Assembly (NCBI GenBank): GCA_011799875.1
Contig: CM022301.1
Span: 89,795,667-89,859,666, forward strand
Reading direction: 5' to 3'
DNA: 64,000 nt
Origin: Thinopyrum elongatum
Taxonomy: Eukaryota; Streptophyta; Magnoliopsida; Poales; Poaceae
The notes below the pieces were generated by a model. It did no database searches. It saw only the letters and a list, made by a program, of their open reading frames with translations, and had not been told where the DNA came from. Positions within the stretch are counted from its first letter, which is position 1. The number at the start of each line of letters is the position of its first letter. The translations under genes were made by a program, and so were the position numbers. Positions 50,606-63,159 of this stretch are shown here, piece after piece.

Positions 50606-53600
50606 GAAAAACAACAGAAACCCCAAAACTGAAACATGCATAACTTTCACATCCGGACTCCGATTTTGATGATCTTGGGCTCGTTTTGAAGCTATGGAAA
50701 AAGCCCAGGTCCTCACATAGAGAACCACCCAAGATCAACAAAAATGGAGGATGCAAATTATGCAAAGGTTTTATCATGTATTTGCGAACCTATTTGGCTT
50801 TGGATTTTCTTTGGTAGATGTATAGGCATTTGTATTTGTATTGGATAGGAGTGAAATATGCCTATGTTGGAATATGATGTGAGGAAGTGGAAATAGAAGA
50901 TGTTGACTTGAGCAAATCTATCACTAACCCCTTTGATCCCCTCTTAATAGTGCGGGATCCCTATAACTCAAGAATCATAAAACAGCTACACTACATAGCT
51001 ATCGAGAATCCATACTTGAGTGTATATGTTTCTTCGGTGGTCATCACTCCACAACACTAACGCCAAAGGAACTAATACCTTTGACTTGAGCCTTTCACTT
51101 GAGCTTGATGTTAATGTTTCTTCTTGGATCAAGTTGAAGGCAAGACATTGGTGAAGTCTTCAAGTAGCTCCCCCATACACAATGTGGGAAGCTTTGCTTT
51201 GTATTCATCTTCACTTGTCCATCATGTGATCATCCACAAGCTTCAAGCATGTAATCCTTCGGGATGGTTATCTTGAACTTGCCCTTGTCAGCCATGATCA
51301 TGAACACTTGATGTCATCCTCTCACGGACACTTGGAATCTTTCTCTCGATGTGAGCCCATGAGAATAACCTAACCCTCATAAACATAAACAAGACATAGT
51401 ATGGGTTAGTACACAAAGTGCAATTGACACTTTCTTACCATACCACAATATCATGTGTGGTACATTATTTGCACTTCAATCTTCGAGCTTCATCTTGGTC
51501 AACCGATATCTCTACTCCATGTTTAATCTTGACGTCTTGAAGGACATATTGAATTCTTCACTATGCTTCATTTCTTCAAGACATGATTACCAATATCTCA
51601 ATTATCATATGACCATATAGAGTTTATCCATGAATACCATATTGGTCATCATTCGTTCTTCTTCATGCTCCATCACAATCTCTTGAGAGGCACAACGAAT
51701 TCTTCACATGAATTACTTGCTTCAAGACATAATCATCCATGACTCAACATATGAGCTCATCATGATCCTATCTTCAAGCCATATGTAAAATTCTTCTCTT
51801 TAATCATTCTCTCGAGATCATGATCCATTATGGCTCAAACCATAGCTCTAAGCATGTAATCCTTCAGATACTCTAATGAACTCCATTTTGATCATCTCGA
51901 TGTAATTGTTGCTTTAAAGGAGTTGTCTTCCAGTATTCTTCAATCATTTTCTAATAGGACTAACCTTCAAATGTATATCTCAATGTAAACATTAGTCCAT
52001 AAGGATTGTCATTTAATTACCAAAACCACACATGGGGACTACATGTACTTTCAAGCACGCCGGACTAAACCTATGCCCCCAGGGGTCTTGGGCCATCGCC
52101 CTGGGAACTCCTGCACGTTGCGGGGCCACCGAGAGCAGACCTAGCAACCCACACTATCAAGGCGGTTGCGTTACACGGTCCAACCCGGCGTGCGTCGCTC
52201 AGTCGCTGACGTCCATTACGCTTCGGCTGATGCATACGACGCAGAGTGCCCATAATTGTTCCCACGTGATGGTTAGTGCTATCGGGCCATAGGCCCACTC
52301 GGATCAAATATCCAAACCGTTAGTGTGTTGGTAGCATGTGGTAACGAGCAGGGACTCATGATCGATGCGACCCCGTCGCCCCATCTCGAGGACTTGCGGC
52401 AAGGGCTAAGAATGCCCGGCCACGCCTCGTATTCAACTCTCGGGTACCCTCCAGGTCAACCCGTCTCCACGTCACTCGCCACTTAGGCTCACGCGGGTAC
52501 CCCTCAGGGTCGACCCGCCTTTCCAAGTAACAGTTGTAGAATCCAAGTATCCGTGTGTCCATAACATCAGGGGAATCCGACGTATCACCCTCGTTGGATT
52601 CCTACTTGATGTAACCGTCAAGGTGAACTCGGAGGAATCACCCTCGATGGGTTCACACTTGAGGGGTTGCACGACAGCGTCGTTACCGGAAGTAGTGAAG
52701 GAGGAATCACCCTCGATGACCACGACCGAGTAACTACTCCACAGAGTTAACATCGGAAGTGCTTACGAGGTATCACCCTCGGCACTCGATAGTAACGCTG
52801 CAGTGTCGTACAGATAAAAGGGATGTGATGTGCGGTGCTGGGGCCTGGTCGTCGAGTCTTTCGATGATCCAACGGGGCAACCGGGACAAGTGGGGTCACT
52901 GGGGTCTCTATCCAGCCTATACTAAGCAGTTTAGGATAAGCAGGTAGGTATCAATAGCAGTTACAAAAACAGGCTATGCATCAGAATAGGATAAATAGTA
53001 GCAGCAGCAATTCTAATGCAAGCATAAGAGAGAAAGAATAGGCGATATAGGCATGCTCAGGGGGGTGCTTGCCTGGAAGCTCTGCAGCAAAGGACTGGTC
53101 ATCAGGGGCGTAGTCGATCTCCGGAGCTGCGTCGGCCTCGGGGACTACGTCGGTGTCGGGGTCTACCGAGAGAGAAGAGGGGGGGGCACAGATAAATACA
53201 CAGCAATCATATGCAACACAGAGCATGCTATGCTAACGTGCAGTGCAGGGTTGCCAAAAGACATGTCTAAATCATTTTAGTTATTTTAGGATTAAAGTTG
53301 GAATTATTAACCGGTGTGTATGCACAATTCATCTACCGAAAACAGGCTAAAAGTTGCGGGTTCACCTCCGTAGAGGGTCCCGACACAGAAACAGATAGCA
53401 CGGTCGGCTTTGTCTCGTCGTTCTGAGCAACTTTCATGTATAAAGTTTTTCGATCCGAGCTACGGTTTAATTTCTATGATTTTCTAAAGTTTAAAATAGT
53501 TTTCTGAGATTATTTATATTAACAGAAATCTTTTAATGCGTCAGCATGACATCAGCAATGCGTCGGCGGTCAGCTGAGCTGCTGACTGGTCAAACTGACA

Positions 53601-54216
53601 GGTGGGGCCCACCTGTCAGCCTCTCTGGGTTTAACAGAGGTTTAAACTAATCTAACAGGGTTAATTAGTGGGGTGGGCCCCAGTTGTCAGTGACTAGTGA
53701 GGTTAAACTAATTAGGTTTTATTTAAAAACTGTTTAGTTAAACTAATTACAGAAGGGGGCCCACATGTCATAGACTCAGGGTGAATAGTAACCATCGTTG
53801 ACTAGGTCAACATGGTCAACCGAGGCGATGGGGCCCATTGGCAGCTTCATAGGGGGTGGGCCCCACGCGCCCACATCAGCAGCAGCGCCGGAGCAGCGCC
53901 GGCGACCAAATACGCGGCGGCGCTGGCTCGGATCTCGTCGGGATTTCGCTACGGCGCATCATTTCACGTGTGGTTTGCGGTGTTCGATCGGGCGCTCGAA
54001 GCCGCGTCAGATGGTGGTGGTGCGGTGGCCGGAGACGGCGTGCAGCGATGGCGGCGATCAACGCGGCGGACGCCGCCGTTCGGCCGTGGTCAGAAACGGA
54101 TCTAGAGGGCACGTCAAAAGGCGTGGAGGGGCGTGTTTGAACTGCGTGGAGACGCTGAGCGTGTTCCCGCGCTCGGACGGCCATGACAGGTGCTAACTCA
54201 ACGGCGGCGAGCTCAT

Positions 54217-55714
54217 TGATAACCCAGAAGTATAGGGGATCGTTTGTAGCCTTCTTCGATAAATAAGAGTGTCGAACCCAACGAGGAGCTAAAGGCAGAA
54301 CAAATATTCCCTCAAGTTCTATCGACCACCGATACAACTCTATGCACGCTTGACGTTTGCTTTACCTAAAACAAGTATGAAACTATTTTGCGAGAATAAA
54401 ACTACGAGTACTTTGCGAGAATAAAACTACGGATAAATTGCAAGATAATAAAAGTGGATAGCTTTTGTCAACAAGAAAGTCATTTGTCCCTAGGCAATCG
54501 ATAACAAGTACCGGTAATCATTCTTGTAATTTTATATGAGGGAGAGGCATGAGCTAACATACTTTCTCTACTTGGATCATATGCACTTATGATTGGATCC
54601 CTAGCAAGCATCTGCAACTACTAAAGATCATTAAGGTCGTGAAACCCAACCATAGCATTAAGTATCAAGTCCTCTTTACTCCCATACGCCACAACCCACT
54701 TACTCGGGTTTAAGCTTCTGTCACTCTCGCAACCCACCATAAGCGAATCATGAACATATTGCAACACCCTACAGCGGGGATCCCTCACATTTTCGCGAGA
54801 CGAAGGGCACCGTAGGACAGCACCATAAATAAAATATACAATCATACCAACCATGATCACGATTAACCCATAGGACAAAACAGATCTACTCAAACATCAT
54901 AGGATAGCCAAATATCATTGGGAAATAATATATGGAGTTGAGCACCATGTTTAAGTAGAGATTACAGCGGGGAGAAGAGGTGTTACACCGCTGCATAGAG
55001 GGGGAGAAAGTTGGTGTAGACGGTAGCAATATTGTTGATGTAGATCGCCATCATGATCCTAGCCCCAGCGGCACTCCGGCGCCACCGGGAGAGAGGGGGA
55101 GAGAGGCCCCCCTCCTTCTTCTTCTTCCTTGGCCTCCCCCCTAGATGGGAGGAGAGTTCCCCCTCTGGTCCATGGCCTCCATGGTGGCGGAGGGGCGGGA
55201 GCCCGCCCCTCCCTAGATTGGATCTCCCTCTCTGTTCTCTTCTGTTTCGCGTTCCCCAGATCTGGCCCTTCACCGTTTCTTATATTCCCGAAGATTCGTA
55301 ACTCCGATTGCGTTGAAATTTTTACATAATTTTTTTCCATAAAATATCTTTCTTGCGCCAGAAGAAGGGCTCCAACCGACGTTCGAGGAGGGCACAAGAC
55401 ACTAGGGCGTGCCTGGGGCCTGGGGCGCGCCCTGGTGGGTTGTGGGCACTGTGGGCCCCCGTTTGCGTTGATTCCACCTCCCAAAATTCACAAATATTCC
55501 AAAATAATTCTCCGTAAATTTTTATTGCATTTGGACTTCGTTTAATATGGATTTTCTGCGAAACAAAAAACATGCAACAAACAGGAACTGGCACTGGGCA
55601 CTGGATCAATAGGTTAGTCCAATAAATCATATAAAAAGTTGCCAAAAATATGTGAAAGTTGTATAATATTGGCATGAAACAATAAAAAATTATAGATACG
55701 ATGGAGACGTATCA
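54217..55714 (-). repeat. 3' LTR of element H
   Basis: It starts TGATAACCCAGAAG at the left and ends GAGACGTATCA at the right. On the minus strand it begins TGATACGTCTCCATCG. Length 1498 bp. Confidence 0.92.
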
Positions 55715-58700
55715 GCATCCCCAAGCTTAATTCCTGCTCGTCCTCGAGTAGGTAAATGATAAAAAAGATAATTTTTGATGTGGAATGCTACCTAGCATAA
55801 ACTTGATCATATGTCTAATCATGGCATGAATATTAAGACACGAGTGATTCAAAGCAATAGTCTATAATTTGACATAAAGACATCAATACTCAGGCATACC
55901 AACAAACAATCATGTCTTTCAAAATATCAACGCTAAAGAAAGCTATCCCTACAAAATCATATAGTCTTGTCATGCTCCGTCTTCTTAACACAAAGTATTT
56001 ATCATGCACAACCCCGATGACAAGCCGAGCAATTGGTTCATACTTTTTAACGCGCTTCAGCTTTTTCAACCCTCACGCAATACATGAGCGCAAGCCATGG
56101 ATATAGCACTACGGGTGGAATAGAGTATGATGATAGGGGTAAATATAGAGAAGACAAAAAAGTAAGAAAGTCTCACATCGACGCGGCTAACCAACGGGCT
56201 ATGGAGATGCCCATCAATTGATATCAACATGAGGAGTAGGGATTGTCATGCAACGAATGCACTAAGAGCTATAAGTGTATGAAAGCTCAATATGAAAACT
56301 AAGTGGGTGTGCATCTAATCCTATAATGAAAAATTCCCACTAGTATATATGAAAGTGACAACATAGGAGACTCTCTATATGAAAAACATGGTGCTACTTT
56401 GAAGCACAAGTGTGGAACTAGCATGCCCCTTCTCTCATTTTATTTTTATTTTTTCCTTTTTTTTCTTTTTTCTTTTTCTTTTTTTTCTTTTCCCTTTTTT
56501 TCTTCTTCTTCTTTTTCTCTCATTGTCCGGAGTCTCATCCCGACTTGTGGAGGAATCATAGTCTCCATCATCCTTTCCTCACTGGGGCAATGCTCTAATA
56601 ATGAATAATGATGATCATCACACTTCTATTTACTTACAACTCGGTACCTATAACAAAATATGACTCTATATGAATGCCTCTGGCAATACCAGGATGTGCA
56701 ATGATCTAGCGTAACATGTATGAAAAATGATGAACGGTGGCTGAGCCACAACTGCTATGTCAGCTATATGATCATGCAAAGCAATATGACAATGAATGCT
56801 CAAGTCATCAAAACGGAGGCGGTGGAAGTTGCATGGCAATATATCTCGGAATGGCTATGGAAAGGCCATAATAGGTAGTTATGGTGGCTGTTTTGAGGAA
56901 GATATAATAAGGCTTATGTGTGATAGAGCGTATCATATCACGGGGTTTCGATGCACCAGCGAAGTTTGCACCACGTCTCGAGGTGAGAAAGGGCAATGCA
57001 CGGTACCGTAGAGGCTAGCAAATTGCGGAAAGGTAAGAGTGCGTATAATCCATGGACTCACATTAGTCATAAAGAACTCATATACTTATTGCAAAAGTTT
57101 ATTAGCCCTCGAAGCAAAGTACTACTACGCATGCCCCTAGGGGGATAGATTGGTAGGAAAAGACCATCGCTCGTTCCAGACCGCCACTCATAAGGAAGAC
57201 AATCAATAATAAATCATGCTCCAACTTCATAGCATAACAAGAGACTATATGTGCATGCTTCGGGAATCACAAACCTTAACACCAATATTACTACTAACCA
57301 CAACCATTTACTAGTACCTCTCACATATTACCATCTCTATATCGCAAAACTATTGCAAGGAATCAAACATATCATATTCAGTGATCCATAAGTTTTATGT
57401 AGGATTTTATGACTAACCATGCAATTGACCAATTCCTGTTGACTCTCTAAATAGATATAAGTGAAGCATGAGAGTTTAATTCTTTCTATTAAAGACCATG
57501 CTCTAACAAATATAAGTGAAGCAAAAGAGCATTCTACAAATAACGGTTTTCTATGTGAAGAGAAACAGGCAATCCAAACTTCAAATGATATAAGTGAAGC
57601 ACATGAAGCATTCTATAAAGCCATACTCAAAAGATATAAGTGAAGTGCAATGAGCATTCTATAAATCAACTATGGACTATATCATACCAGCATGGTACAT
57701 AAAATAAAAATTAAAACTAAACACAAAAGACGCTCCAAGATTCACACATATCACATGAACGAAACGAAGATGAAAACATACCGATACTTGTTGAAGAAAG
57801 ATGGGATGCCTTCCGCAGCATCCCCAAGCTTAGACGCTTGAGTCTCCTTGAATATTTACTTGGGGTGCCTTGGGCATCCCCAAGCTTGAGCTTTTGCCTC
57901 TCCTCCTTCTCGTCATATCGAGACCTCCTCGATCTTTGATCACTTCATCCACACAAAACTCAACAGAAAGCTCGGTAAGATCCGTTAGTATAATAAAGCA
58001 AATCACTACTCTAAGTACTGTTGCAAACCAATTCATATTTTGTTTTTGCATTGTAGCTACTGTAATATAAATTTTCCATGGCTTATACCACCGATAGAAT
58101 CGGTAGTTTCATCAAAACAAGCAAAACAATGCATCAAAAACAGAATATGTCTTAAACAGGACATTCTGTAGCAATCTGAACACCTGCCATACTTATGGTA
58201 CTCCAAAAATTCTGAAAAATTAGGAAAAAATAAAAATTTTGTATAGCAATACTGTACAAAAAGTTTCAAAAAAATTTGACGTTCCAGTAAAACATGTAAA
58301 ATCACGCACTACAGCCAAAGTTTCTGTTTCCGCACCGCACATACCAACAAGCAATCTAATCATCCTAAAGGCAAATCTTGGCACCTTATTTTTATAATAC
58401 AATGGATTTGTACAAGGGTATAATTATTTTTATGAGAATCTTCATGAAAAATTCTACATTGTTTCCATGAGCATGAACACAAGTGTTCAAGGTCGACCCT
58501 CACTTCTCCAATGCATCACCTTTCAATCGCTTCTCTTTTTGTGAAGTTTTAAGGTTCCCCTCTATATTTTTTTTGTTTTTAAACTTTATAGAAGCACTCA
58601 ACAGAATAAAATGACTCTCTAAAACTTCCGGGTTTTCTCCCTGGCAGCGCTTTCTTTAAAGCCATTAAGCTAGGCATAAAGTGCTCAAGTAATGAATCCA

Positions 58701-58978
58701 CCCCGATCCCAAGGTATATCAAAGCCAATTTTAATTAACAATGATTTGGCATTTAGTAGTGAGCACAAAGCAACATATATCATGCAATGACTAAGTCTAA
58801 CTCTCTTCCTATGCATCGGCATGTCATACAAGAACAATTCATGCACATCAAGTAAAGGCCAATACATAGCATAAGCAGTTTCTTGCAATTTTATCGTGTT
58901 GGAAACATAGAGAGGTGGAGATGTAGTTCCTCTCTCATAATAATTGCAAGTAGGAGCAGCAAGCACATGCATATTATA
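55715..58978 (-). other. Non-coding 3' region of element H
   Basis: No coding frame. It starts with the purine tract GCATCCCC (AAGCTTGGGGATGC on the minus strand) next to the LTR. It contains a long polypyrimidine tract (56,434-56,522) and a second pair of AAGCTTGGGGATGC blocks at 57,815-57,892. It matches the internal region of Gypsy I in the opposite orientation. Confidence 0.75.
56434..56522 (+). repeat. Polypyrimidine tract (T/C) in element H
   Basis: Nearly 90 bases of T and C with few breaks; purine-rich on the element's sense strand. It could act as an extra polypurine primer, or it may be a simple repeat. Confidence 0.85.
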
Positions 58979-59980
58979 TTAATCAAAATCATCATGTGCA
59001 ACAATAAAAGGCAACCCATCAATATAATCCTTAATAAGTTTAAACTTCTCCAATATAGTGTAGTTTGAAGAATTCAAAAAGATAATAGGACTATCATGCG
59101 TGGGTGCAATAGCAACAATTTCATTCTTAACATAAGGCACTATAGCAAGTTCATCTCCATAAGCATAATTCATATTGGCATCAAGGCCACAACCATAGCA
59201 ATCATCAAGTTCATCAAAAAAGGATATTTCAAACGAATCAACGGGATCATAGCAATTATCATAGCATTCATCCTTCGGTAAGAACGAAGAGGCATTAAAC
59301 AATGTATGAGTTGAAGAGTTACTCTCATTAGAAGGTGGGCACGGGTGATCAATCCGCTCTTCCTCCGCTTGTTCTTCGCTCTCCTCATCATCTTTTTCAT
59401 CCAATGAGCTCACAGTTTCATCAATTTCTTCTTCCATAGACTCCTGCAAAATATTAGTCTCTTCTTGGACAGCGGAGAAGTCCTCAATATATGGTTTAAT
59501 ATAAGCATTAGAAGAATAATTTTCATAGCAATATTTAAGTATGGCAACATTTTCAGATTTGTAAAGAGTAGCATCATACTTTTCAATCAAAGAAGCAATT
59601 TCATAAGCACCCTTAAAAGCAACAAATTCTTCAATATGTTCAATATCATAATAATTATAAACACCCTTGGCATAAGAAGATAAAATTCCATTATCTCTAA
59701 ACTCACATTGATAAGGAAGGTGTTTCTTAGGGTCTTCAGAACAACAAGTAAAATCATGTATTTCACATAAATTCCAAGCATAGCATTGCATAGTATTAAT
59801 TTGATGTAGTAAAAGTTTCCCTTTTTGAGATAAATGGTGTCGCACAAAACAAGCATGCTCATCTAATGATTTTCCCTCAACTAAGCTAGTTGGGTTTTCA
59901 ACACGAGCACAAATGGATCGAAGATGATCCAAATAGAAAGCTTCAGTAGTATGATAGATTTTGGGTGGTTCTTCAACCAT
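58979..59980 (-). CDS. Element H, unknown acidic protein, 333 codons
   Basis: I do not recognise its function. It starts with ATG at 59980, about 140 bp after the primer site, where gag would begin. The N-terminal half (1-185) is rich in Cys, His and Tyr (CYAWNLCEIHDFTCC, YYDIEHIEEFVAFKGAYEI). The middle is very acidic (about 190-225). The rest has a Cys/Tyr/Asp pattern (DECYDNCYDPVDSFEI). It has no zinc knuckle of CCHC type and no protease motif. The frame is intact over its whole length, while its neighbours in other elements are broken. This suggests a maintained or recently active product, perhaps a gag substitute. Confidence 0.7.
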   Translation of the reverse strand: MVEEPPKIYHTTEAFYLDHLRSICARVENPTSLVEGKSLDEHACFVRHHLSQKGKLLLHQINTMQCYAWNLCEIHDFTCCSEDPKKHLPYQCEFRDNGILSSYAKGVYNYYDIEHIEEFVAFKGAYEIASLIEKYDATLYKSENVAILKYCYENYSSNAYIKPYIEDFSAVQEETNILQESMEEEIDETVSSLDEKDDEESEEQAEEERIDHPCPPSNESNSSTHTLFNASSFLPKDECYDNCYDPVDSFEISFFDELDDCYGCGLDANMNYAYGDELAIVPYVKNEIVAIAPTHDSPIIFLNSSNYTILEKFKLIKDYIDGLPFIVAHDDFD

Positions 59981-60121
59981 TGGTTTAGTAGGTACAACTA
60001 ATTTTTTGGTATTTTACGTTTCCTACCCATAACTAAAGATAGAAAACAAGAACATAAAATAAAAATCTACTTAGTGATAAAGCAAACAAGCACACACGAG
60101 AATATTCACCCCACGCTATTG

Positions 60122-60140
60122 CTCCCCGGCAACGGCGCCA
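60122..60140 (-). other. Primer binding site of element H (tRNA-Asp)
   Basis: TGGCGCCGTTGCCGGGGAG on the minus strand, identical to that of Gypsy B, 11 bases from the LTR. Confidence 0.9.
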
Positions 60141-60151
60141 GAAAAAGGTCT

Positions 60152-61642
60152 TGATAACCCACAAGTATAGGGGATCGTTTGTAGCCTTCTTCGATAAATA
60201 AGAGTGTCGAACCCAACGAGGAGCTAAAGGCAGAACAAATATTCCCTCAAGTTCTATCGACCACCGATACTACTCTACGCACGCTTGACATTTGCTTTAC
60301 CTAAAACAAGTATGAAACTATTTTGCGAGAATAAAACTACAAGTACTTTGCGAGAATAAAACTACGAATAAATTGCAAGATAATAAAAATGGGTAGCTTT
60401 TGTCAACAAGAAAGTCATTTGTCCCTAGGCAATCGATAACAAGTACCGGTAATCATTCTTGTAATTTTATATGAGGGAGAGGCATGAGCTAACATACTTT
60501 CTCTACTTGGATCATATGCACTTATGATTGGACCCCTAGCAAGCATCCGCAACTACTAAAGATCATTAAGGTCGTGAAACCCAACCATAGCATTAAGTAT
60601 CAAGTCCTCTTTACTCCCATACGCCACAGCCCACTTACTCGGGTTTAAGCTTCTGTCACTCTCGCAACCCACCATAAGCGAATCATGAACATATTGCAAC
60701 ACCCTACAGCAGGGATCCCTCACGTTTGCGCGAGACGGAGGGCATCGTAGGACAACACCATAAATAAAATATACAATCATACCAACCAAGATCACGATTA
60801 ACCCATAGGACAAAACAGATCTACTCAAACATCATAGGATAGCCAAATATCATTGGGAAATAATATATGGAGTTGAGCACCATGTTTAAGTAGAGATTAC
60901 AGCGGGGAGAAGAGGTGTGACACCGCTGCATAGAGGGGGAGAAAGTTGGTGTAGACGGTAGCAATATTGTTGATGTAGATCGCCGTCATGATCCTATCCC
61001 CGGCGGCACTCCGGCGCCACCAGGGGAGAGGGGGAGAGAGCCCCCTTCCTTCTTCTTCTTCCTTGGCCTCCCCCCTAGATGGGAGGAGAGTTCCCCCTCT
61101 GGTCCATGGCATCCATGGCGGCGGAGGGGCGGGAGCCCCTCCTAGATTGGATCTCCCTCTCTGTTCTCTTCTGTTTCGCGTTACCCAGATCTGGCCCTTC
61201 ACCGTTTCTTATATTCCCGGAGATCCGTAACTCCGATTGTGCTGAAATTTTTACATGATTTTTTTCCATAAAATATCTTTCTTGCGCCAGAAGAAGGTCT
61301 CCAACCGATGTTCGAGGAGGGCACAAGACACCAGGGTGTGCCTGGGGCCTAGGGCGCGCCCTGGTGGGTTGTGGGCACTGTGGGCCCCCGTTTGCGTTGA
61401 TTCCACCTCCCAAAATTCACAAATATTCCAAAATAATTCTCCATAAATTTTTATTGCATTTGGACTTCGTTTGATATGGATTTTCTGCGAAACAAAAAAC
61501 ATGCAACAAACAGGAACTGGCACTGGGCATAGATCAATAGGTTAGTCCAATAAATCATATAAAAAGTTGCCAAAAATATGTGAAAGTTGTATAATATTGG
61601 CATGAAACAATCAAAAATTATAGATACGACGGAGACGTATCA
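60152..61642 (-). repeat. 5' LTR of element H
   Basis: It pairs with 54217-55714. It starts TGATAACCCACAAG and ends GAGACGTATCA. Length 1491 bp. An AATATAAG box near 61,209-61,216 (minus strand) may be the TATA. Confidence 0.92.
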
Positions 61643-62701
61643 CTCATCGGCGGAGGCGTAGTCGGGCGGCGATGGCAGCTATGGCTACGGCGGCGGAAAT
61701 GCGCGGGAGAGAGAGGGGAAAGGTGCGCTGGCTCACCGGGAGGGCACACGGGGGCCCGATGAAAGCTTAGGAGCTGCAGATCGACGGCATTTGCCGGAGA
61801 AGCTCCGGCGATCGAGAACAGGGAGCGGCTCGATCCGCGAGCTGGGGTGGCGTAGAGCTCGAGCTGGTGGTCGGAGAAGATGCAGAGGAGCAAGGCGGAG
61901 CGGACGTGCTCGATCTTAGGCGGTGACGACGACGACAGGGACGGCATCGGGCTCGGCCATGGCGACGGCGGCTCGGCTTGTTGCGGTGAGGAAGAAAGCG
62001 AGAGGGAGAGGGGGAAAATGGCGAGGGAGACGCCAGGGGGTGCGTAGGGCCTCGCCCTTATCCTCCACGCGGGCGCGGCGACACGCGGTGTCGAGCAAAC
62101 GAGCAGGGGGGCCGGGGCGCATGCGCGCGGGCGTGTTGTGGCGTCGACAGCGAGCGGGGAGGAGCAGTGCGGGAGGTGGGAGGAGATGCGGGGTGGGCTG
62201 GGCCGGCGCTGTAGCACTTAGGCCCAGCCGCAGTGGGCCTTTTTCCTTTTTCTTCTTTTCTTTTCTGTTTTTCTGTTTTTGCAAAAACGTGTGGCCCCAA
62301 TTATAGTTTTGTAAAATAGGTAATTTGGTCCAATAAATACAGTGCATTATTTAACACTGCTAGAAATTGGTTTGGAGGCCAATGGATTTCATATAAATTT
62401 TGTATTAAATAAAATGGATTAAACCTTGCTGTTTTGGTACTGTTTTAGGGTGATAGGGTAATTTAAATAATTCAATTAATGTTGCTGCTAATTTTATTAT
62501 TGCCTTGGGAATATTTGCAACATGATGAACATTTTATTTCCTAGATTTGCAAAACTTTTTTCTTCACTTTAAATTAATTTGAAGTTTGAATTAGGAGTTT
62601 GAAATGCAATATGATGCAAATGATGACTAGGCACTGTTAAACTTGCTGACATGGCATTTAACTAGGGGTGATCACTGTGGTTAATTACATGGGGTGTTAC
62701 A

Positions 62702-63159
62702 TGAGTAATGATAATGATTGGGCACTTCCTGAACCAACTCCTAAGCCAACTCCGAAGAAAAGGGGTATTCTATTTCTCAGTCCCGAAGATATGCAAGAGG
62801 CAAAGAAATGTATGAAAGATAAAGGTATTAAAGCTGAAGATGTTAAAAATTTACTGCCTATTGAAGAAATACATGGTCTTGATAACCCGACACAGGTAGT
62901 AGAGGTAAACTCTCTCCGTAGATTTGATGAAGGTGATATTCCTCATAATAAGTCTGCTAGTCAATGCTTGTATGAGTTTGATAATTTTATTGTTAAACAA
63001 GAAAATTTCAATGCTTATGTTAGTAGACAATTAAAACATAATGCTTACATGCTTGACCACTTGGGTGATTATATGAGTAGAACTATTAATGATCTTAAGC
63101 TTATTAGTAAACATTCTTCCATGGTTACAACTCAAGTAGAACAAGTACTTAAAGCATAG
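62702..63159 (+). CDS. Gypsy B gag, continued after solo LTR F
   Basis: The frame MSNDNDWALPEPTPKPTPKK takes up the gag that was cut at 46,609. A Pro/Lys-rich start is followed by a helical region (SPEDMQEAKKCMKDKG, LCEFDNF-like stretch, VSRQLKHNAYMLDHLGDYM). TAG at 63157-63159 interrupts it, and the same frame continues. Confidence 0.82.

Larger units (their letters stand above)
46830..52053 (-). mobile_element. Sirevirus-type Copia G, 5' part only (LTR and gag)
   Basis: On the minus strand it has a 2.88 kb LTR (52053-49172), an iMet-type primer site and a long gag with two zinc knuckles. The element stops after gag, at about 46,830, where F sequence resumes. Pol and the second LTR are missing. 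The boundary is uncertain by some 30 bases. Because F also lacks a piece here, a single deletion probably removed the 3' part of G with adjoining F sequence. Confidence 0.85.
49172..52053 (-). repeat. 5' LTR of element G
   Basis: It reads TGAAAGGACCACGATGTCG at its left end and GTACTTTCA at its right end. It shares the CTAGAGGGGGGGTGAATAGG block with the D LTR, a Sirevirus feature. Promoter signals are in its middle (50,245-50,605). Confidence 0.9.
54217..61642 (-). mobile_element. Non-autonomous Gypsy element H
   Basis: CTCAT flanks it (54212-54216 and 61643-61647). LTRs lie at 54217-55714 and 60152-61642; the primer site by the right LTR and the purine tract by the left one set the minus strand. 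The 4.4 kb interior has one 333-codon frame near the 5' end and no protease, RT or integrase. The rest is non-coding with AAGCTTGGGGATGC blocks. LTR ends and primer region match Gypsy B. LTRs differ at a few percent by eye. Confidence 0.93.
46611..62701 (-). mobile_element. Solo LTR F (about 3.4 kb, probably Gypsy) with G and H nested inside
   Basis: The right end reads GGGGTGTTACA (62,691-62,701) and the left end CGTGACGCCCCCGG; the usual left end is TGTGACGCC, so one base is changed. TGAGC (46606-46610) and TGAGT (62702-62706) are the target duplication with one change. The F parts are 46611 to about 46,830, 52054-54216 and 61648-62701. All are non-coding. The block TTCTGAGCAACTTTCATG near 53,424-53,441 and the GC-rich leader (61,650-62,220) belong to it. 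The sense is probably the minus strand (TGTAACACCCC start). G replaced about 0.8 kb of it by deletion. Confidence 0.82.

Noticed and set aside
53798..54337. Frames of 94-153 codons on both strands at 53.8-54.3 kb
   Set aside because: Compositional frames in the GC-rich part of solo LTR F, overlapping the H insertion.
61618..62347. GC-rich frames on both strands near the right end of F
   Set aside because: Leader-like part of an LTR with no conserved motif; open by composition.
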